14,418 nt of DNA from Baffinella frigidus (Eukaryota; Cryptophyceae; Cryptomonadales; Baffinellaceae), in contig MU646483.1 of the NCBI GenBank assembly GCA_026770585.1, positions 610,217 to 624,634 on the forward strand. Reading direction: 5' to 3'. The notes beneath the pieces were generated by a model. That model did no database searches. It worked only from the letters and a program-made list of their open reading frames with translations, and had not been told where the DNA came from. Position 1 is the stretch's first letter, and each line of letters begins with the position of its first letter. Below are positions 14,387-14,418 of the stretch, in pieces. The position numbers and the translations under genes were made by a program.

Positions 14387-14418
14387 GGGTCCAGGGTCCA
14401 GGGTCCAGGGTCCAGGGT
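14387..14418 (+). repeat. GGGTCCA heptamer array, cut by the window end
   Basis: Four perfect GGGTCCA units plus GGGT reach the last base. It is a 7-bp unit like the telomere heptamer, but two bases differ. It probably continues beyond the window. Confidence 0.85.

Overview
This window is nuclear DNA of a eukaryote, most likely a unicellular alga. Four blocks of degenerate TTTAGGG or CCCTAAA heptamers (the Arabidopsis-type telomere unit, also used by dinoflagellates, chromerids, cryptophytes and many green algae) lie inside the window. Genes are sparse, appear to contain introns and have GC-rich coding sequence, and the space between them is packed with repeats. There are no operons or bacterial signals. 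I cannot name the species; dinoflagellate, chromerid or cryptophyte is an inference from the telomere unit, the repeat load and the MYND-finger gene.

Layout. 1-343 is featureless leader. 344-1069 holds telomere-like arrays in head-to-head orientation. 1149-3210 is a mosaic of inverted repeats (1198-1386, 1718-1828, 2925-3210), a dispersed repeat and three copies of a short coiled-coil-like coding tail. 3211-4067 has no convincing gene. 4068-5548 is a duplicated segment followed by an array of a roughly 380-bp dispersed repeat ending in a variable (CCTAAAGGA)n tail; further copies lie in reverse at 7045-7442, 8088-8418 and 13376-13520. 5960-6454 encodes a coiled-coil protein with an acidic tail, and 6569-6812 may be a small two-exon gene. 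7494-7830 is a degenerate minisatellite. 7925-8062 is a reverse-transcriptase fragment on the minus strand, next to one copy of the tailed repeat. 8597-9810 is the best gene: a MYND zinc-finger protein with TPR-like helices, two exons and a 146-nt phase-0 intron. 10076-10685 carries the 3' end of a minus-strand gene whose last codons are duplicated downstream with a large hairpin among them. 10758-11749 is a cluster of hairpin elements. 12240-12605 is the cleanest telomere-like array. 12606-14418 is mostly repeats, with one exon-like stretch on the minus strand near the right edge.

How it fits together. No pathway joins the genes. The picture is an accessory, subtelomere-like region in which non-autonomous elements (tailed retroposon-like repeats and foldback elements) accumulated around a few small genes. 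The reverse-transcriptase scrap beside a tailed repeat shows that retroelements have been active here. Much of what looks open to translation is repeat sequence and should not be annotated as protein.
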